DNA from: Fragilaria radians
Taxonomy: Eukaryota; Bacillariophyta; Fragilariophyceae; Fragilariales; Fragilariaceae
Assembly: GCA_900642245.1 (NCBI GenBank)
Contig: CAAAJI010000009.1
Span: forward strand, 581,025-645,024
Direction: 5' to 3'
Length of the DNA stretch: 64,000 nucleotides
The notes under the pieces are model-generated. The model saw nothing but the letters and a program-made list of their open reading frames with translations. It was not told where the DNA came from and did not search any database. Position numbers and translations under genes: made by a program. Below are positions 45,247 to 56,348 of this stretch, one piece after another (the stretch's first letter is position 1; every line of letters begins with the position of its first letter).

Positions 45247-47964
45247 TTAAGCGTAGTAAATATGCGTGAGTGTCATAATCAATGATAAAATCTGATCAGG
45301 TTCAGAGCGGATTCGGATTCCGAGGTTTATTGTTTCGCCTCCTGTGTACACTGGCTTGTCTTCTCCTCCTAGACTTGATGACAAGTAGATAGGATATAAA
45401 GTCACACCTCCTTCAACGTTTACAGTGAAAGAGGTAATGTTTTCATGGTTCAAGGATTTCATCGTCCCGTTGACTGAAATATCCAACCAAAATCCTGAAG
45501 GAAGTGATGATATCGGTGTGTTGTAGAGCGAATTTGATCTGTCGTACATATTGCGTTCACTTAACCTGTGATTGCTATCACCATTGTCTACTATTGTAGT
45601 CTCTATGGAAGCCAATATTATTCCTTGTTTCACACTTCGGACTCTGAAAAGTAACCAGCCACTTGTTTCATCTCCACTTATTCCACCCGTGTAGTCATTG
45701 TGTCCTGCCATCAAGCATTTGGACTGATGTGTACGGCCACATCTTGATTGCGCGGAACCATCACAAAATCCAACAGCTGCCTGCACTGTCCATCCTCTTT
45801 CTGGTTCTTTTGCACGATACATAACAGGGTAATTAAGAAGATAGCGAAGCCTAAACGATTCTTCCCGAGCCTGACGATCACCATTGTCTTCGCTTCTGAA
45901 GGTATCATCATCGGCTGGTATTGACAACAAGACATCATCGTCATCGTCGAAGTTTTGAATATCGTTTGTGCTTATTGCAATCAAATGAGGATCAGTTTGA
46001 TTTAAAGGAATTTCCCATTGAGGTGGCATGAGATCAGTGTCTTCATACAATTCTGCCTCTCCGTAAAAATTCTTCAATGCTGGTTCACTGGAAGTAATGG
46101 ATCTAAGAGAATTTGAATTCGGTATCATACGAGGTGTCCATTCAGTGTATCCATGCATTGCAAAATGACAAATTACATCAAGGTTTTTCATCATTGTCTC
46201 ACACTCTGACTTCTGACCTTCATGCGATTTTTGAACTTTCTTCCGGATTGTATCGTAATCGGCGCCAACGTGCCAAAAAGAATTCGACAAAGGGAAACCA
46301 TGATCTTCGATTCCCTGAGACCAACGATTCAAAGAATCTTCTAGAGCACTCAACATCAAAATACTTAATTTTCGGGATTCAAGTAAGTGGGCATTGTTTC
46401 CGGGAAAGGACTCTGGAGGTATTTCATGGTCTTGTTGTTCCTCCGGCTTAAAAGGTTTACGAGGTACCCAACAGATACTATTATGTGATTTCATATCACA
46501 AATACCCGTATCCTGCGTTGAGCAAATAGCATCATTTGGTAACAATTTTCCTATCCATGCGGATTGGGAAGACTCGTTCCAGATATTTACAGGGTCGTCA
46601 GTTAGTATAACAGGTACCCGTTCTCCACTTAAAATGGATTGTTTATAAAGCAAGTCCTTAGCTCCTTTAGTGTCAATCTTGGAGGAGCTATCGAACCAAA
46701 GTAAGTCCATTTCTCCTAATATATCAGATCCAGCCAATGCACTGAACACAACAGAGGCATTTCTCATTGCCATGTTTCGGCTTACCAATGTAACACCTAA
46801 CAGTTTGAAGACTGGTTCCATAAGATACTGGAATTGCATTATGGGGGATTGCAAGAAATTGTTGCCGTGTCCAGCAGCTGAGCCATCACCAACAGCTACA
46901 ACGTAAAACTGGTCATTTGTAATCATGCTATGCAATAGTTTGCGAATCAATCCATCCCAGGCAAACCGTGAAAAATGAGCTATGCCTGAAAGAGAGCTGC
47001 GTCCATGAGCTTCAGCCTCTTCTTTCCTTTCAATAGTATTATCATCCTCCGTTAGTATGACTTGAAAGATTTTATCGGTCGAGCTTACTTCTTGCTCCAT
47101 TTTCCGTTGACTATCGAAGATAAGTGAAGAATGGCCATACTCTTCATAAATACCTTCCCGCACTCGTTTTACAAGCTTTAAAGCTTCATTTATGAAGCTC
47201 AGGACGTATCTTTCATCGGATTGCCAAGTATCTTTTAGAAATTCAGTACAGTTAAGATCTTTATAGGGGACATGGGCGAAATTCTGCAATGGACGTTTAC
47301 GCTTTCTTCCATTTTTCGTGATGAATGGATCGACGAACTCCCAAGATCCGAATTTCTTTTTTGTTTCATTTAATTTCCGCAAGAATTTAGATTGTCGCAA
47401 TTCAAGTTCCTCTGGTGTTACATTATCGTAAAATGGAGAGGAGAACACTGAATGTGATGGGTCGTGCCAATAGTGACCAATGTGGTTAATAATATTCTCA
47501 ATCGCGAGAGATTCAACCTTTTCACCCATATTAAAATTTGGAATTAGATCTACGTGATGAAGGTTTTCTTCATCATTCATGTGATGGGCCGCTATACCTT
47601 CGTAAGAAGATGGATTATGGTCGCCTCCGAAACCCAATTGATGCATTTCTCTCAATTCTTCTTGATCCAAGGGAATTTTTTCTATTTTTCTTTCTATGAT
47701 ATTAAGAGATACAACTACAATTAATCCCAGAAATGATAATATAAGTATGTTTCGAAGGAAAAAGGCAAATCTGGATCGAAAGGCGCCAAAGAGGACCATT
47801 TTCTTTTTCTTTGAAGACGGAAGATAAACGGCTATTCTTTTCCTTAAGTTCCCACGTCCAAGAGTATCCTCAAAGAGATATGACATTTCTTCATCAATCT
47901 CAAGAGGAGACATTGCTGAAGAGGCCGCTTTGTCCACATGTCTATTCATTGTTCCACGTGACAT
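45247..47964 (-). CDS. Type II membrane protein with SGNH-like motif
   Basis: A 905-residue intronless protein. A basic N-terminus with SSKKKKMVLFGAFRSRF precedes one TM segment (~71-92, ILILSFLGLIVVVSL), giving a type II topology with a long luminal or extracellular part. Near residue 353, VVAVGDGSAAGHGNN followed by MEPVFKLLGVTLVSRNMAMRN resembles block I of SGNH/GDSL-type hydrolases (GDS with nearby Gly/Asn), as in carbohydrate O-acetyl-modifying or polysaccharide-modifying enzymes. The serine position, however, reads GDGSAAG. Further C-terminal are Cys pairs (GFCDGSAQSRCGRTHQSKC) and a beta-rich domain ending IRSEPDQILSLIMTLTH. N-glycosylation sequons are frequent (NVTPEE, NGTMKS, NITSF). 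I infer a Golgi or cell-surface enzyme or wall protein. No exact family is recognised. Confidence 0.75.
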   Translation of the reverse strand: MSRGTMNRHVDKAASSAMSPLEIDEEMSYLFEDTLGRGNLRKRIAVYLPSSKKKKMVLFGAFRSRFAFFLRNILILSFLGLIVVVSLNIIERKIEKIPLDQEELREMHQLGFGGDHNPSSYEGIAAHHMNDEENLHHVDLIPNFNMGEKVESLAIENIINHIGHYWHDPSHSVFSSPFYDNVTPEELELRQSKFLRKLNETKKKFGSWEFVDPFITKNGRKRKRPLQNFAHVPYKDLNCTEFLKDTWQSDERYVLSFINEALKLVKRVREGIYEEYGHSSLIFDSQRKMEQEVSSTDKIFQVILTEDDNTIERKEEAEAHGRSSLSGIAHFSRFAWDGLIRKLLHSMITNDQFYVVAVGDGSAAGHGNNFLQSPIMQFQYLMEPVFKLLGVTLVSRNMAMRNASVVFSALAGSDILGEMDLLWFDSSSKIDTKGAKDLLYKQSILSGERVPVILTDDPVNIWNESSQSAWIGKLLPNDAICSTQDTGICDMKSHNSICWVPRKPFKPEEQQDHEIPPESFPGNNAHLLESRKLSILMLSALEDSLNRWSQGIEDHGFPLSNSFWHVGADYDTIRKKVQKSHEGQKSECETMMKNLDVICHFAMHGYTEWTPRMIPNSNSLRSITSSEPALKNFYGEAELYEDTDLMPPQWEIPLNQTDPHLIAISTNDIQNFDDDDDVLLSIPADDDTFRSEDNGDRQAREESFRLRYLLNYPVMYRAKEPERGWTVQAAVGFCDGSAQSRCGRTHQSKCLMAGHNDYTGGISGDETSGWLLFRVRSVKQGIILASIETTIVDNGDSNHRLSERNMYDRSNSLYNTPISSLPSGFWLDISVNGTMKSLNHENITSFTVNVEGGVTLYPIYLSSSLGGEDKPVYTGGETINLGIRIRSEPDQILSLIMTLTHIYYA

Positions 47965-49608
47965 TCTACTTCTATGACAAGAATGTGTTTAAGATTTTCA
48001 AAAATTTAGGTGTGTGGTACATACTATACTATGGCAGACCCTGAATGATGAATTTAGAGACAGTAACGATTTTCCCCCAATAGCAAGATCATGAAGAGAA
48101 AAATAACGAATCAATTTCTCAGGATTTATTTTCCTTTTCTTGATAGAAATTGTTCGTTGTTCACAATTCGCGATAATATTGAACTTATTTTTCGTTAAAT
48201 ACTTTTCATTGCTTAAGTAGTACATTGCAAAAAAATCAAGAGCAGTTAGTATCACTGCTTTCATCATCACTTGTTGCTGTGCAGCAAAATTGCATGAAGG
48301 ACTGAAAGGTCAAACTTGAATGCCCTCCAACCGATCAAAATTAAGTCATTGGAAGTAAGGTACTGTTACCATGCCAAGCTTTTGGAAAACCTAATCAACT
48401 TCATACTGATGCATCTGATCATCAGCTGGGTCTGATGACTTTTACATGTTTAAAGCCAGCACAGTGCAGATGGCATACAACTAATGATGAGAGTTGTTTT
48501 CATGCATTCATCTTTACAAAGACAAGAATACATTGTTGGGTTAGCCAATAATTGTCTGCAAAAATCACAAGTTTCACACTTTCAACAATTTGAAAGGGTC
48601 AGACTGTGTGTGTTGCACTAGCTTCAACTTCGTGAAGAATAAGGAGTAACCTTTGAATACCTGCCCAAAACAAAGTTGTTGCGGATGCCTTATCCTGCCT
48701 AGAAGACATGAAGAATTGAAGATGAGGAAAAAGATATACAGACACGTTTCTTAGAATCAGAACACATAAGCATCTAATTCCCAATGCTTGGATTGTGAAT
48801 GCTCAGACAAGTTTCAAGGATTGTCCCAACTACATTAGTTTATTCAAGACGTATATGGATATGCTCCCCAAGACTCTATGATTATACAATTATATGGCTT
48901 GCCCATAGAAGGCATGTTGAGTGGTTATGTTCCATTTATTAGGCATGGCTAACGAGAAATATTAGTTTAGGAAATACGGATTGGTGCTCCCCTAAAAAGC
49001 ACAATCTGAAACCAGGATGACAGTATGTGTAGATTAGGTGTGTCCATTTCTATAAATAATCCTCCCAATACACACTCTCATCCACATTGTTTGATCCAAT
49101 CACATGCTGGTTTGAAAATGTCCAAGGGACAAATTAGTTGGCCACATTCCGGATTAGCTTCACTGATTAATGCAAGATGCACATCATCAATAAAAATACC
49201 ATTACAATCAGGATATACTCAAACATGAGTTCAAACAAATATGTGATAGCTTTTGCACTCAAATAAGATCAACAGCAAGTCACTATTGACATCCAAACTA
49301 TTGGTGAACAATATTTTGCAGATGATTTGGTTTAGAAAAGGAAATAAAACCAGTGAAAAAATGGAAGGACTCCAAAAGATGAGCTTCAAATGCAGAAAGT
49401 GTCAATTGAGAGCCTGGACCAGAATGTCATATTTATACACGCTTGGAGAAGGCTCAATCATGCCTTCTTGGACAGGATTCTAAAGCTTAGGTTACAGGAA
49501 ACCTTAAACTTAATTTATTCGGAGGCATCGTTAAATTTCAATTTCTCGTATCCTTAGTGATATCCCATTAACAGATAGTTAAATGTCATTGACACTTTTG
49601 GAAGAAAA
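47965..49608. other. Interval with Ty3/gypsy relic
   Basis: Promoter region of the 905-residue gene, then decayed Ty3/gypsy sequence (separate entry), then the region upstream of syntaxin. No host gene is recognised. Confidence 0.5.
48370..48710 (+). pseudogene. Ty3/gypsy RT-RNase H relic
   Basis: Two gypsy landmarks on the plus strand. FGKPNQLHTDASDHQLG (48379-48435) equals the start of the RNase H domain. NKVVADALSCLED (~48669-48707) equals its end. They lie about 270 bp apart, shorter than the ~400 bp in intact elements, and stops and frameshifts lie between them. Decayed sequence may continue to ~49.4 kb, but I cannot identify integrase. Confidence 0.65.
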
Positions 49609-50798
49609 ATGGCTGATGATAGAACTTCTGAGTTTCGGGCGCTGGCTGTTTCACTGTCACATGAACTTAATGATAGCCAATCATTGCCCATTAAAAGAGG
49701 AAAACCAGTTCCAATTGGAGGAGGGCGGGATAATTTGAATGCAGAACTTCGTCGTTTCCATGAAACAGCTTCTGGAATATCGAACGACATAGCTGCGACT
49801 TCATTCTTGCTGGCTGAGCTCACACAGCTGGTCAAATCATCGAGCGCACTATTTTCTGACGATTCTCAACAAGTTAACTCTTTAGTTGTGCGCATCAAGC
49901 AAAGCGTTGAAAATTTAAATGGAAGAATCGATAAAGCCGACGCTTTTGTACAACAACGCAAAAGGCCCTTGGGTATGCAAGCTGGGCTAGAAGCCTCGAA
50001 CTTGTTGATTGAGCTCAAAGAATCCTTCGCTCACACTACAAACTCTTTCAAGAAGGTGTTGGAGAAACGTACAGATGTTATGAGAGAGGCGTCAGATCAA
50101 AAGAAACAAATCTATGGACGAGTTATTGACCAAGTTTCCTTAGACAACAAACCCATTGTATACGGAAGCTCGCAACCTTATTCTTTCCAAAATGTTCCAA
50201 CACTTGATTTGACTGGAGCTATGAATGACGGCTATCCCAGTGGCTTCAATCTTCCGCGTCCTCGTAAGTCGCAAATCTTGATTTACGTAGCCGTTTCAAT
50301 TCTCATGTTGTTTCCCAAACAGATGGGGCTGCTGGAAATGCATTTGGGGCCTACAAGTCTCCAGAATTGAGACTACGCCGCTCTAGCGCTGATATTCCTA
50401 CCTTTACGAGCGGGACTAATATTTACCCTAACCGTTCAGATTCGCTGCCCCTCACTCCCATGGACATAAAACGCATGGAGGAAGAGACCGGTATGCAAAT
50501 GCAGCTCATTCCTGATCAGAATTATTTACGAGACCGTGCAGATGCGATGTCTATGGTAGAATCCAATATTATCGAGCTCGGAACTATATTCAATAGGCTC
50601 GCTGCTATGGTTTCGGAACATAGCGAAATGGTACAACGAGTCGAAGATAACGTAGAGGAGGCTAATTCGACGCTGATGTTGAGCATGTCAGTGTTAACTG
50701 ATACGTTGACAAATTTAAAGTCCAATCGAACTTTGATGTTGAAAATTTTTGGCGTCTTAGTCTTCTTTATAATTACTTTCATAATTTTTTTTGCATAA
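49609..50798 (+). CDS. STX5: Syntaxin 5 / Sed5 Qa-SNARE
   Basis: Golgi Qa-SNARE for ER-to-Golgi and intra-Golgi vesicle fusion. Two exons, 49609-50263 and 50323-50798, with a 59-bp GT-AG intron; the protein has 376 residues. The N-terminus MADDRTSEFRALA contains the DRTxEF Sly1-binding peptide that marks Sed5/syntaxin 5. A helical Habc-like region follows, then a Ser/Pro linker around the intron. The SNARE helix shows MSMVESNIIELGTIFNRLAA, MVSEHSEMVQRVEDNVEEA, with the central glutamine of the Q-SNARE ionic layer in MVQRVED. It ends with a C-terminal tail anchor (IFGVLVFFIITFIIFF). The reading continues HGAAGNAFGAYKSPELRLRR across the splice. Identity is secure. Confidence 0.95.
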
Positions 50799-51718
50799 GA
50801 AAAGAGTTGTGATTCGCATTTTTTTCCTAATGTTTGTATAAATTGACATGGTTTTCAACATACATAGTTGCCTTTCAGAAGGAAATCTTTGTTTCTTATG
50901 TTTTTTTCTCATTTAGAGGATGAAGGCAAAAAGGTATGTTACACAAAATTGAATATGAAACGAGAATCTTAGCACGGCATTAGGCCAGAAATTTTCCTAA
51001 CAAGGAGAAGAACAACCCCGAGGGTGCAAGCACAACTTTCTATAAATTCTTTGGCAAAATAGGCCATGATATTTTTACTCGTAAGATGTACCAAAGATTT
51101 TCTGAACCGATATGGCATCGCTTTGGAACAAGGACAACAGCATGGTACTGCTCCCCTAATATCTGACTGCACATCTGGTACATTCATGATTGAAAATCGA
51201 TAAGCTTTCTTACATTCTTAATCTTTCTTTGCCTCAAAAAGTTGTATTTATTCCTATATACCGATTACTTTACAAATTTCCTAAATTACTTAAATCTTAG
51301 GCCCAGAAAGAAACGACATGGAATAACTCTTGAAATGAGCAAAAAAGGTCATCAAATTCTTTGTTGTTTGCATCAGTCAGTCATTTAGGATGTCTGGATG
51401 AAATCTCAAAGTCATTGTCATCTTGAGTTTGATGTAGTGCAAGGGTACAGAAACTTATTGGTTTTGTCTTAAGTCATTGTCCCAATAAGAAATCGCGAGG
51501 AAATGTTGAAAGATAAGCGGAAAAAAACCATTCAATTCCTTAATAAACACATCAATCAATCCTATGAGGTTGCTCTAGACAATGATGAAGTTACTTGTTG
51601 CTTTTGGTGGAAGTTTGATTTTCAGAATATTGAGTATCTGGAACATAAATGTCGTAAATTGATCTATATTTAATGTGCTATCATATGCTATCTCAACCTA
51701 CATACCGTAGAATCTAGG
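50799..51718. other. Intergenic between syntaxin and gypsy relic
   Basis: About 0.9 kb of AT-rich sequence. I recognise no gene. Its 3' part may already be decayed gypsy pol, since the next recognisable motif is in mid-element. Confidence 0.4.
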
Positions 51719-52309
51719 GTTGACTCACAAGGGTCACAAGAGGGAAGATATGTGGCCTTCTACAGCAGAAAATTAAACCTTGAACAGACCCAGTACATCA
51801 CTTCAGAACGGGAATTACTATCCATTGTGGAAATACCTAAAGAATTCAGAAATATTCTATTAGGACAACAAATAACAGTCCACACAGATCATGCAATTCT
51901 AACATACAAAACTTCAACTCTGACAGTTTTATGAGATGGAAACTCTTCATAGAAGAATACTTTACAATATATCAAAGGGAAAAACAATGTTGTAACTGAT
52001 GCACTTAGTTGTTTATCCCAAGCCTCCACAGCCTATGAGGATTCCCAAGAATCATTCTATGCTCTTAATGGATTTCATGAATACAAAAACAAGAATGCAT
52101 ATAAGTATGACTTCCCGCCTCTGTCTTATGAACATTTGGAACTAGCACAGAAGTGTGATCCACAGTTAAAGAAAGAACTTTTAAATTCCAGTAAGTAAGT
52201 ATAAAATAAAAGACTTTCATGGAAGAGGAAAAAGTAGATCATTTTATGTGACAACAATAAAGTAGCAGTTCCAAAACATTCACAATGCCATGTAAATGAT
52301 TGGTATAAT
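51719..52309 (+). pseudogene. Ty3/gypsy RNase H relic (left part of split element)
   Basis: Plus-strand frames read VAFYSRKLNLEQTQYITSER, ELLSIVEIPKEF, LLGQQITVHTDHAILTY and then, after a frame break, GKNNVVTDALSCLSQASTA. These are the middle and end of a gypsy RNase H domain. The sequence then reaches the copia insertion point at 52316. Its continuation lies beyond that element, at 56349. Confidence 0.8.
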
Positions 52310-52315
52310 AATACC
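52310..52315 (+). repeat. Target-site duplication, left copy
   Basis: AATACC immediately left of the copia LTR, repeated as AATACC at 56349-56354 on the right. Minimal reading is 5 bp (ATACC), the usual copia length, plus one matching base. Confidence 0.75.
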
Positions 52316-52515
52316 TATTGGAGAAATATCCCTCACGTTCAAATCTTTTAGTCTTTATTTGTTTAGGTTATCCATTAGGGATATTAGGAAATTCAAGAAT
52401 GTGTGAGTCAGCGATTAGGTAAAGATAAGAATTAGTAATCACAACTTTTATTGCAACCAACGTTTGCGTTCAATCCTCTTCATCCCTCTTAGACTGAATA
52501 GAAGACTTGCTAACA
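52316..52515 (+). repeat. 5' LTR of copia element
   Basis: 200 bp, from TATTGGAGAAATATCC to GACTTGCTAACA, base-for-base identical to 56149-56348. The outer ends are TA...CA, not the usual TG...CA. A TG-start boundary at 52319 would spoil the target-site duplication. Confidence 0.9.
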
Positions 52516-52640
52516 CATTTAAACGTGGGTACCTGTTTGTCTTATCTATGCATTGTTAGTTTCTTGAGAAATCTTTAGTTACATTGGGAATATCCTTTTT
52601 GATCATCCTTGTTATTCGGCATTCATATTCGTAAGTCAAA

Positions 52641-53555
52641 ATGACTGATTTGAACACTATTAGAGTGATTCCTTTCTGCGGGAAGGTTGATGAGTGGCCT
52701 ATTTGGAGTGAAAAATTTCTAGCAAAGGCCAAAAGATATGGTTTCAAGGATGCTTTACTAGGAAAGTTGTCTATTCCCAAGGCTGATGAAGAGCTTGATG
52801 AAGTTTCGGATTTAGGAAAGAAGATGTCCAAATGTATCAAATTAAATGAGATTGCTTATGCAGAACTCATTCTTTCCATAGACGTGAAGACTAGCAGTGG
52901 TAAAATTGCATTTAATATTATTAAGGGATGCAAGAGCAAAGATTATCCTGACGGCAACACAGCTAGTGCTTGGAACAAGCTCAAGAACAAGTATGAACCT
53001 GTCTCTGCCCCCTCTTTGGTTAAATTGGATAAGTAATTCAGAGAATTCTCTTTGAAGAAAGGTCAAGACCCTGAAGTTTGGATTACGGATCTTGATGATA
53101 CTCGAGTTAGACTTGATGATATGGGCTCAAGCATCTCAGAGAATCAGTTCATGACTCGTATCTTGAATAACCTCACGGCTGATTATGATCTTCAACTTGC
53201 AATATTATTAGAAAGAAGGATTGGTGATAAGGATAATCCATTGACTGTTGAAGAGATTAGAGCAGAGCTGAGTCTGCATTTTGAAAGATTGAGTAATAAT
53301 CTCTCAAATAATGATAATAACGAAGAAGCAGAGGAAATGGCTTTGTTTGGTGGTCAGTTGAAAGGTAAATGCAGAAATTGTGGAAAGATTGGACATAAAT
53401 CCGTCCAGTGTAAAGGTCGTGCAAACTACAATGGTGGAAATAACGGTGGAACCACGACTGGAGGAATCTATTGCACATGTTGTCGCAAGTCGGGACATGT
53501 TAAGCAAAACTGCCTCAAAGTGAAAAGGAAGAACACTCGTGGCAGTAATATGTAA
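52641..53555 (+). pseudogene. Copia gag, interrupted by a stop
   Basis: Starts MTDLNTIRVIPFCGKVDEW, a typical copia Gag N-terminus (WPIWSEKFLAKAKRYGF). An in-frame TAA at 53034-53036 splits the reading. The same frame resumes (LKKGQDPEVWITDLDDTR) and contains two CCHC zinc knuckles, CRNCGKIGHKSVQC and CTCCRKSGHVKQNC, with a Gly/Asn-rich spacer between them. It ends at the stop at 53553-53555. Confidence 0.85.
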
Positions 53556-54079
53556 TAATAATAACGGTAATAGTGACCGAGAAAACTTTGACTCACAAGA
53601 TATTGTTTTTGCGGCAACTTCCAAGACTGAGAAGTTCACTAATGATATCTGGATATGTGATAGTGGAGCTTGTGGCCATTATTGCATTTCTGATGAAGGG
53701 TTGTTTGATGTGAAAGATATCCATGAGTCAATTAAAGTTGGAAATGGCGACACAATGATGGCAACTAAGGTTGGAAGTCTAAAATGTCGTACCATTCAAG
53801 TTGATGGATCAGGTATTGACATAATTCTCAGGACCACGTACGCCACAACGTAATGGTAAGGTGGAAAGAAAGTTTCAAACATTTTATGGTAGGATTCGGG
53901 CAATGTTGAACAATGCAGGATTGAAGAATGGAGTAAGATCAGGGGTTTAGGCTGAGTGTGCTAGGGCAGTAACTTTCTTATCAAACATCACTGCAACCAA
54001 AGTTCAACAGAAGTTCCCCTTTCGCCTGCTTTATGGATGCAAACCTAAGTTAGCTCCCAGTCTTAGAATTTTTGGTGAA
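53539..54079 (+). pseudogene. Copia protease and truncated integrase
   Basis: In the next frame after gag, IWICDSGACGHYCISDEGLF carries the DSG aspartic-protease motif. Near 53830 the sequence jumps to GPRTPQRNGKVERKFQTFY, the end of the integrase catalytic core. The pre-integrase HHCC zinc region and most of the DDE core are therefore missing. The integrase tail has an in-frame TAG at 53948-53950 and continues FRLLYGCKPKLAPSLRIFG. Confidence 0.85.
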
Positions 54080-56128
54080 ATGGGAGTTGTTACTACTAAG
54101 AATGATATTCAAGGAAAGCTGAAGAATCGTGGAAAGACGTGCATGTTCATGGGATATTCTGTTGATCACTCTAACGACGTCTACAGAATGTTAAATTTGG
54201 AAACTAAGACGATCATCCTTTCAAGAGATATTGTATGGCCCAATAGAAGCTTCACAGAATGGATCAGTTCCCGGTCAATTTTAAAGGATGAATCTGAATA
54301 TGAAGATGATGACTATTTCCTTGAAAGAATGAAGAAGTTGACTTATGAACCTAATGAAAAAGTAATTGATGATCACAAGAAGAAAGAAATATCATCGAAA
54401 AAGGTCTATCGACAGATGAAGATTTTGGAAAGTAGCTTCAACCCTGAAGCGTCTAAGGTTGTTACAGATATTGAGCAAGGAAGGGAGACCTTTCTTGATC
54501 AAGTGAATGTTGCCATGTTTAGGTTAGCTTCAGTTTTTCAAGAAGAACCCAAAACTTTTGATGAGGCCTGGAATCATCAGGATTCAGCGATGAGAGAAAA
54601 ATGGCGCAATGCTATTAATAAAGAATTTGAAGAAATGAACAAGAAACAGGTCTGGGAAGTTATTAAGAAGGAAGATATTCCCCAGAATAGAAGAACTATA
54701 AAATGTAAATGGGTTTTCAAAATCAAAAGAAACGGGGTTTACAGAGCAAGATTGGTGGCATGTGGTTATAGTCAAGTTCCTGGAATTGACTTTAATGAAA
54801 GCTTTGCTCCCGTCATCAATGATGTTAGTTTTCGAATTATGTTGATTTTAAAACTAATTTGGAAGTTAAAGGCTTGCATTGTGGACGTGGAAACAGCCTT
54901 TTTACACGGGGAACTTCAGTAAGAGATGTATATGGATGTTCCAGATGGTCTTAATGCTGGATTGGATAATGTTTTAAGGATATCTAAAACAATCTACGGT
55001 CTTGTGCAGGGCGCAAAAGAGTTTTATAAGAAATTAATCTCTGAATTAAAGTTGATGGGATTTAAGGAAAATAAGTCTGATCCGTGTTTGTTTTCAAGGT
55101 GGGAACAAGATGAATTGACTTTGGTTGGCATCTATGTTGACGATTGCTTGGTTATTGGAAGGGACAAGCAAATTGGGAAGCTGATTGATGATCTGAAGGA
55201 TAACGGATTCAGTTTGAAGATTGAGCATGATCTGAATGACTACTTGAGTTGCCGTATCATTGAAGATGTCAACCTGAATCAGATACTCATCCTCCAACCT
55301 CATTTAATCAGCAACTTAGAATCAAAGTTTGGAAAGGAAGTTGAAGGTAAAAGAGTATATAAGACCCCTGGGACCCCAAGGTTTAAGATCATCCGTGCTA
55401 CTGATGATGATAATGTTATCGATTCTAATTTTCAATCGAGATACCGATCTGGAGTAGGAATGCTTTTATTTTTAACCAAACATTCAAGACCTGATATTTG
55501 CAACATTATGAGAGAGTTGTCTAAGTGTATGGACAAAGCAACAATGGGTACTTATCAGGAAATGTTGAGGGTTGTCAAGTTTGTGATTGATACGAAAAAC
55601 CTTTGTCTCAAAATTCGTCCAATCACCGAAATTAAAAATTGGAGTCTCAAGGTATTTTCTGATAGTGATTGGGCTGGAGATTCTGAATCTAGAATCAGCA
55701 TCACCGGGTTCATGATTTACTTGATGAATGTGCCAATTTGTTGGCGATCTAAAGCTCAGAGGGGAGTAACACTTTCGAGTAGTGAGGCTGAGTATGTTGC
55801 AATCTCTGATTCAGTTAAAGAGATAAAGTTTGTTTATTACTTACTCAAGGATGTTGGAATCCAAGTCAATCTCCCAATTATTGTGAAAACTGATAATATT
55901 GGTGCGATGTTTATGGCACAAAATGCTTCATCTGGCGTGAGAACTCGACACGTCGATACTAGATATCATTTTGTCAGAGAGAATTTGGAAGACGGAATCA
56001 TCAAGATTGAATTTGTCAAATCTGCAGAGAATGATTCCGATATTTTCATGAAGAATGTGAGCCAAGACGTTTATGAGCGGCACATGAAGAAATCTTTAGA
56101 AGAGAGCCATGGGGAATTTGGAATTTGA
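54080..56128 (+). pseudogene. Copia reverse transcriptase and RNase H, one stop
   Basis: Readable copia pol 3' half. An integrase C-terminal GKTCMFMGYSVDHSNDVYRM and a linker precede the RT: WRNAINKEFEEM, KWVFKIKRNG, VDVETAFLHGEL. An in-frame TAA lies at 54920-54922. The RT then resumes in the same frame (MYMDVPDGLN, TIYGLVQGAKEFY) with the YVDD catalytic motif. RNase H follows (SDSDWAGDSESRISITGF, LSSSEAEYVA, TDNIGAMFMAQNASSG, RTRHVDTRYHF). It ends at 56128, just before the 3' LTR. The internal stop prevents a full-length product. Confidence 0.9.
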
Positions 56129-56148
56129 ACATTTCAGTATGGGAAGGG

Positions 56149-56348
56149 TATTGGAGAAATATCCCTCACGTTCAAATCTTTTAGTCTTTATTTGTTTAGG
56201 TTATCCATTAGGGATATTAGGAAATTCAAGAATGTGTGAGTCAGCGATTAGGTAAAGATAAGAATTAGTAATCACAACTTTTATTGCAACCAACGTTTGC
56301 GTTCAATCCTCTTCATCCCTCTTAGACTGAATAGAAGACTTGCTAACA
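56149..56348 (+). repeat. 3' LTR of copia element
   Basis: Identical over 200 bp to the 5' LTR at 52316-52515. Preceded by the polypurine GGGAAGGG and followed by the AATACC target-site duplication. Confidence 0.9.

Larger units (their letters stand above)
52316..56348 (+). mobile_element. Ty1/copia LTR retrotransposon, full-ended but coding-defective
   Basis: A 4,033-bp element with identical 200-bp LTRs at both ends, flanked by a target-site duplication, and inserted into an older gypsy element. The coding order is gag, protease, (truncated) integrase, reverse transcriptase, RNase H, which is Ty1/copia order. A polypurine stretch (GGGAAGGG, 56141-56148) directly precedes the 3' LTR. Coding capacity is broken by in-frame stops at 53034-53036, 53948-53950 and 54920-54922, by a frame change near 53540, and by a large internal deletion in integrase near 53830. 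Identical LTRs mean little time since insertion, so it was probably copied by proteins from another element. Confidence 0.93.
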
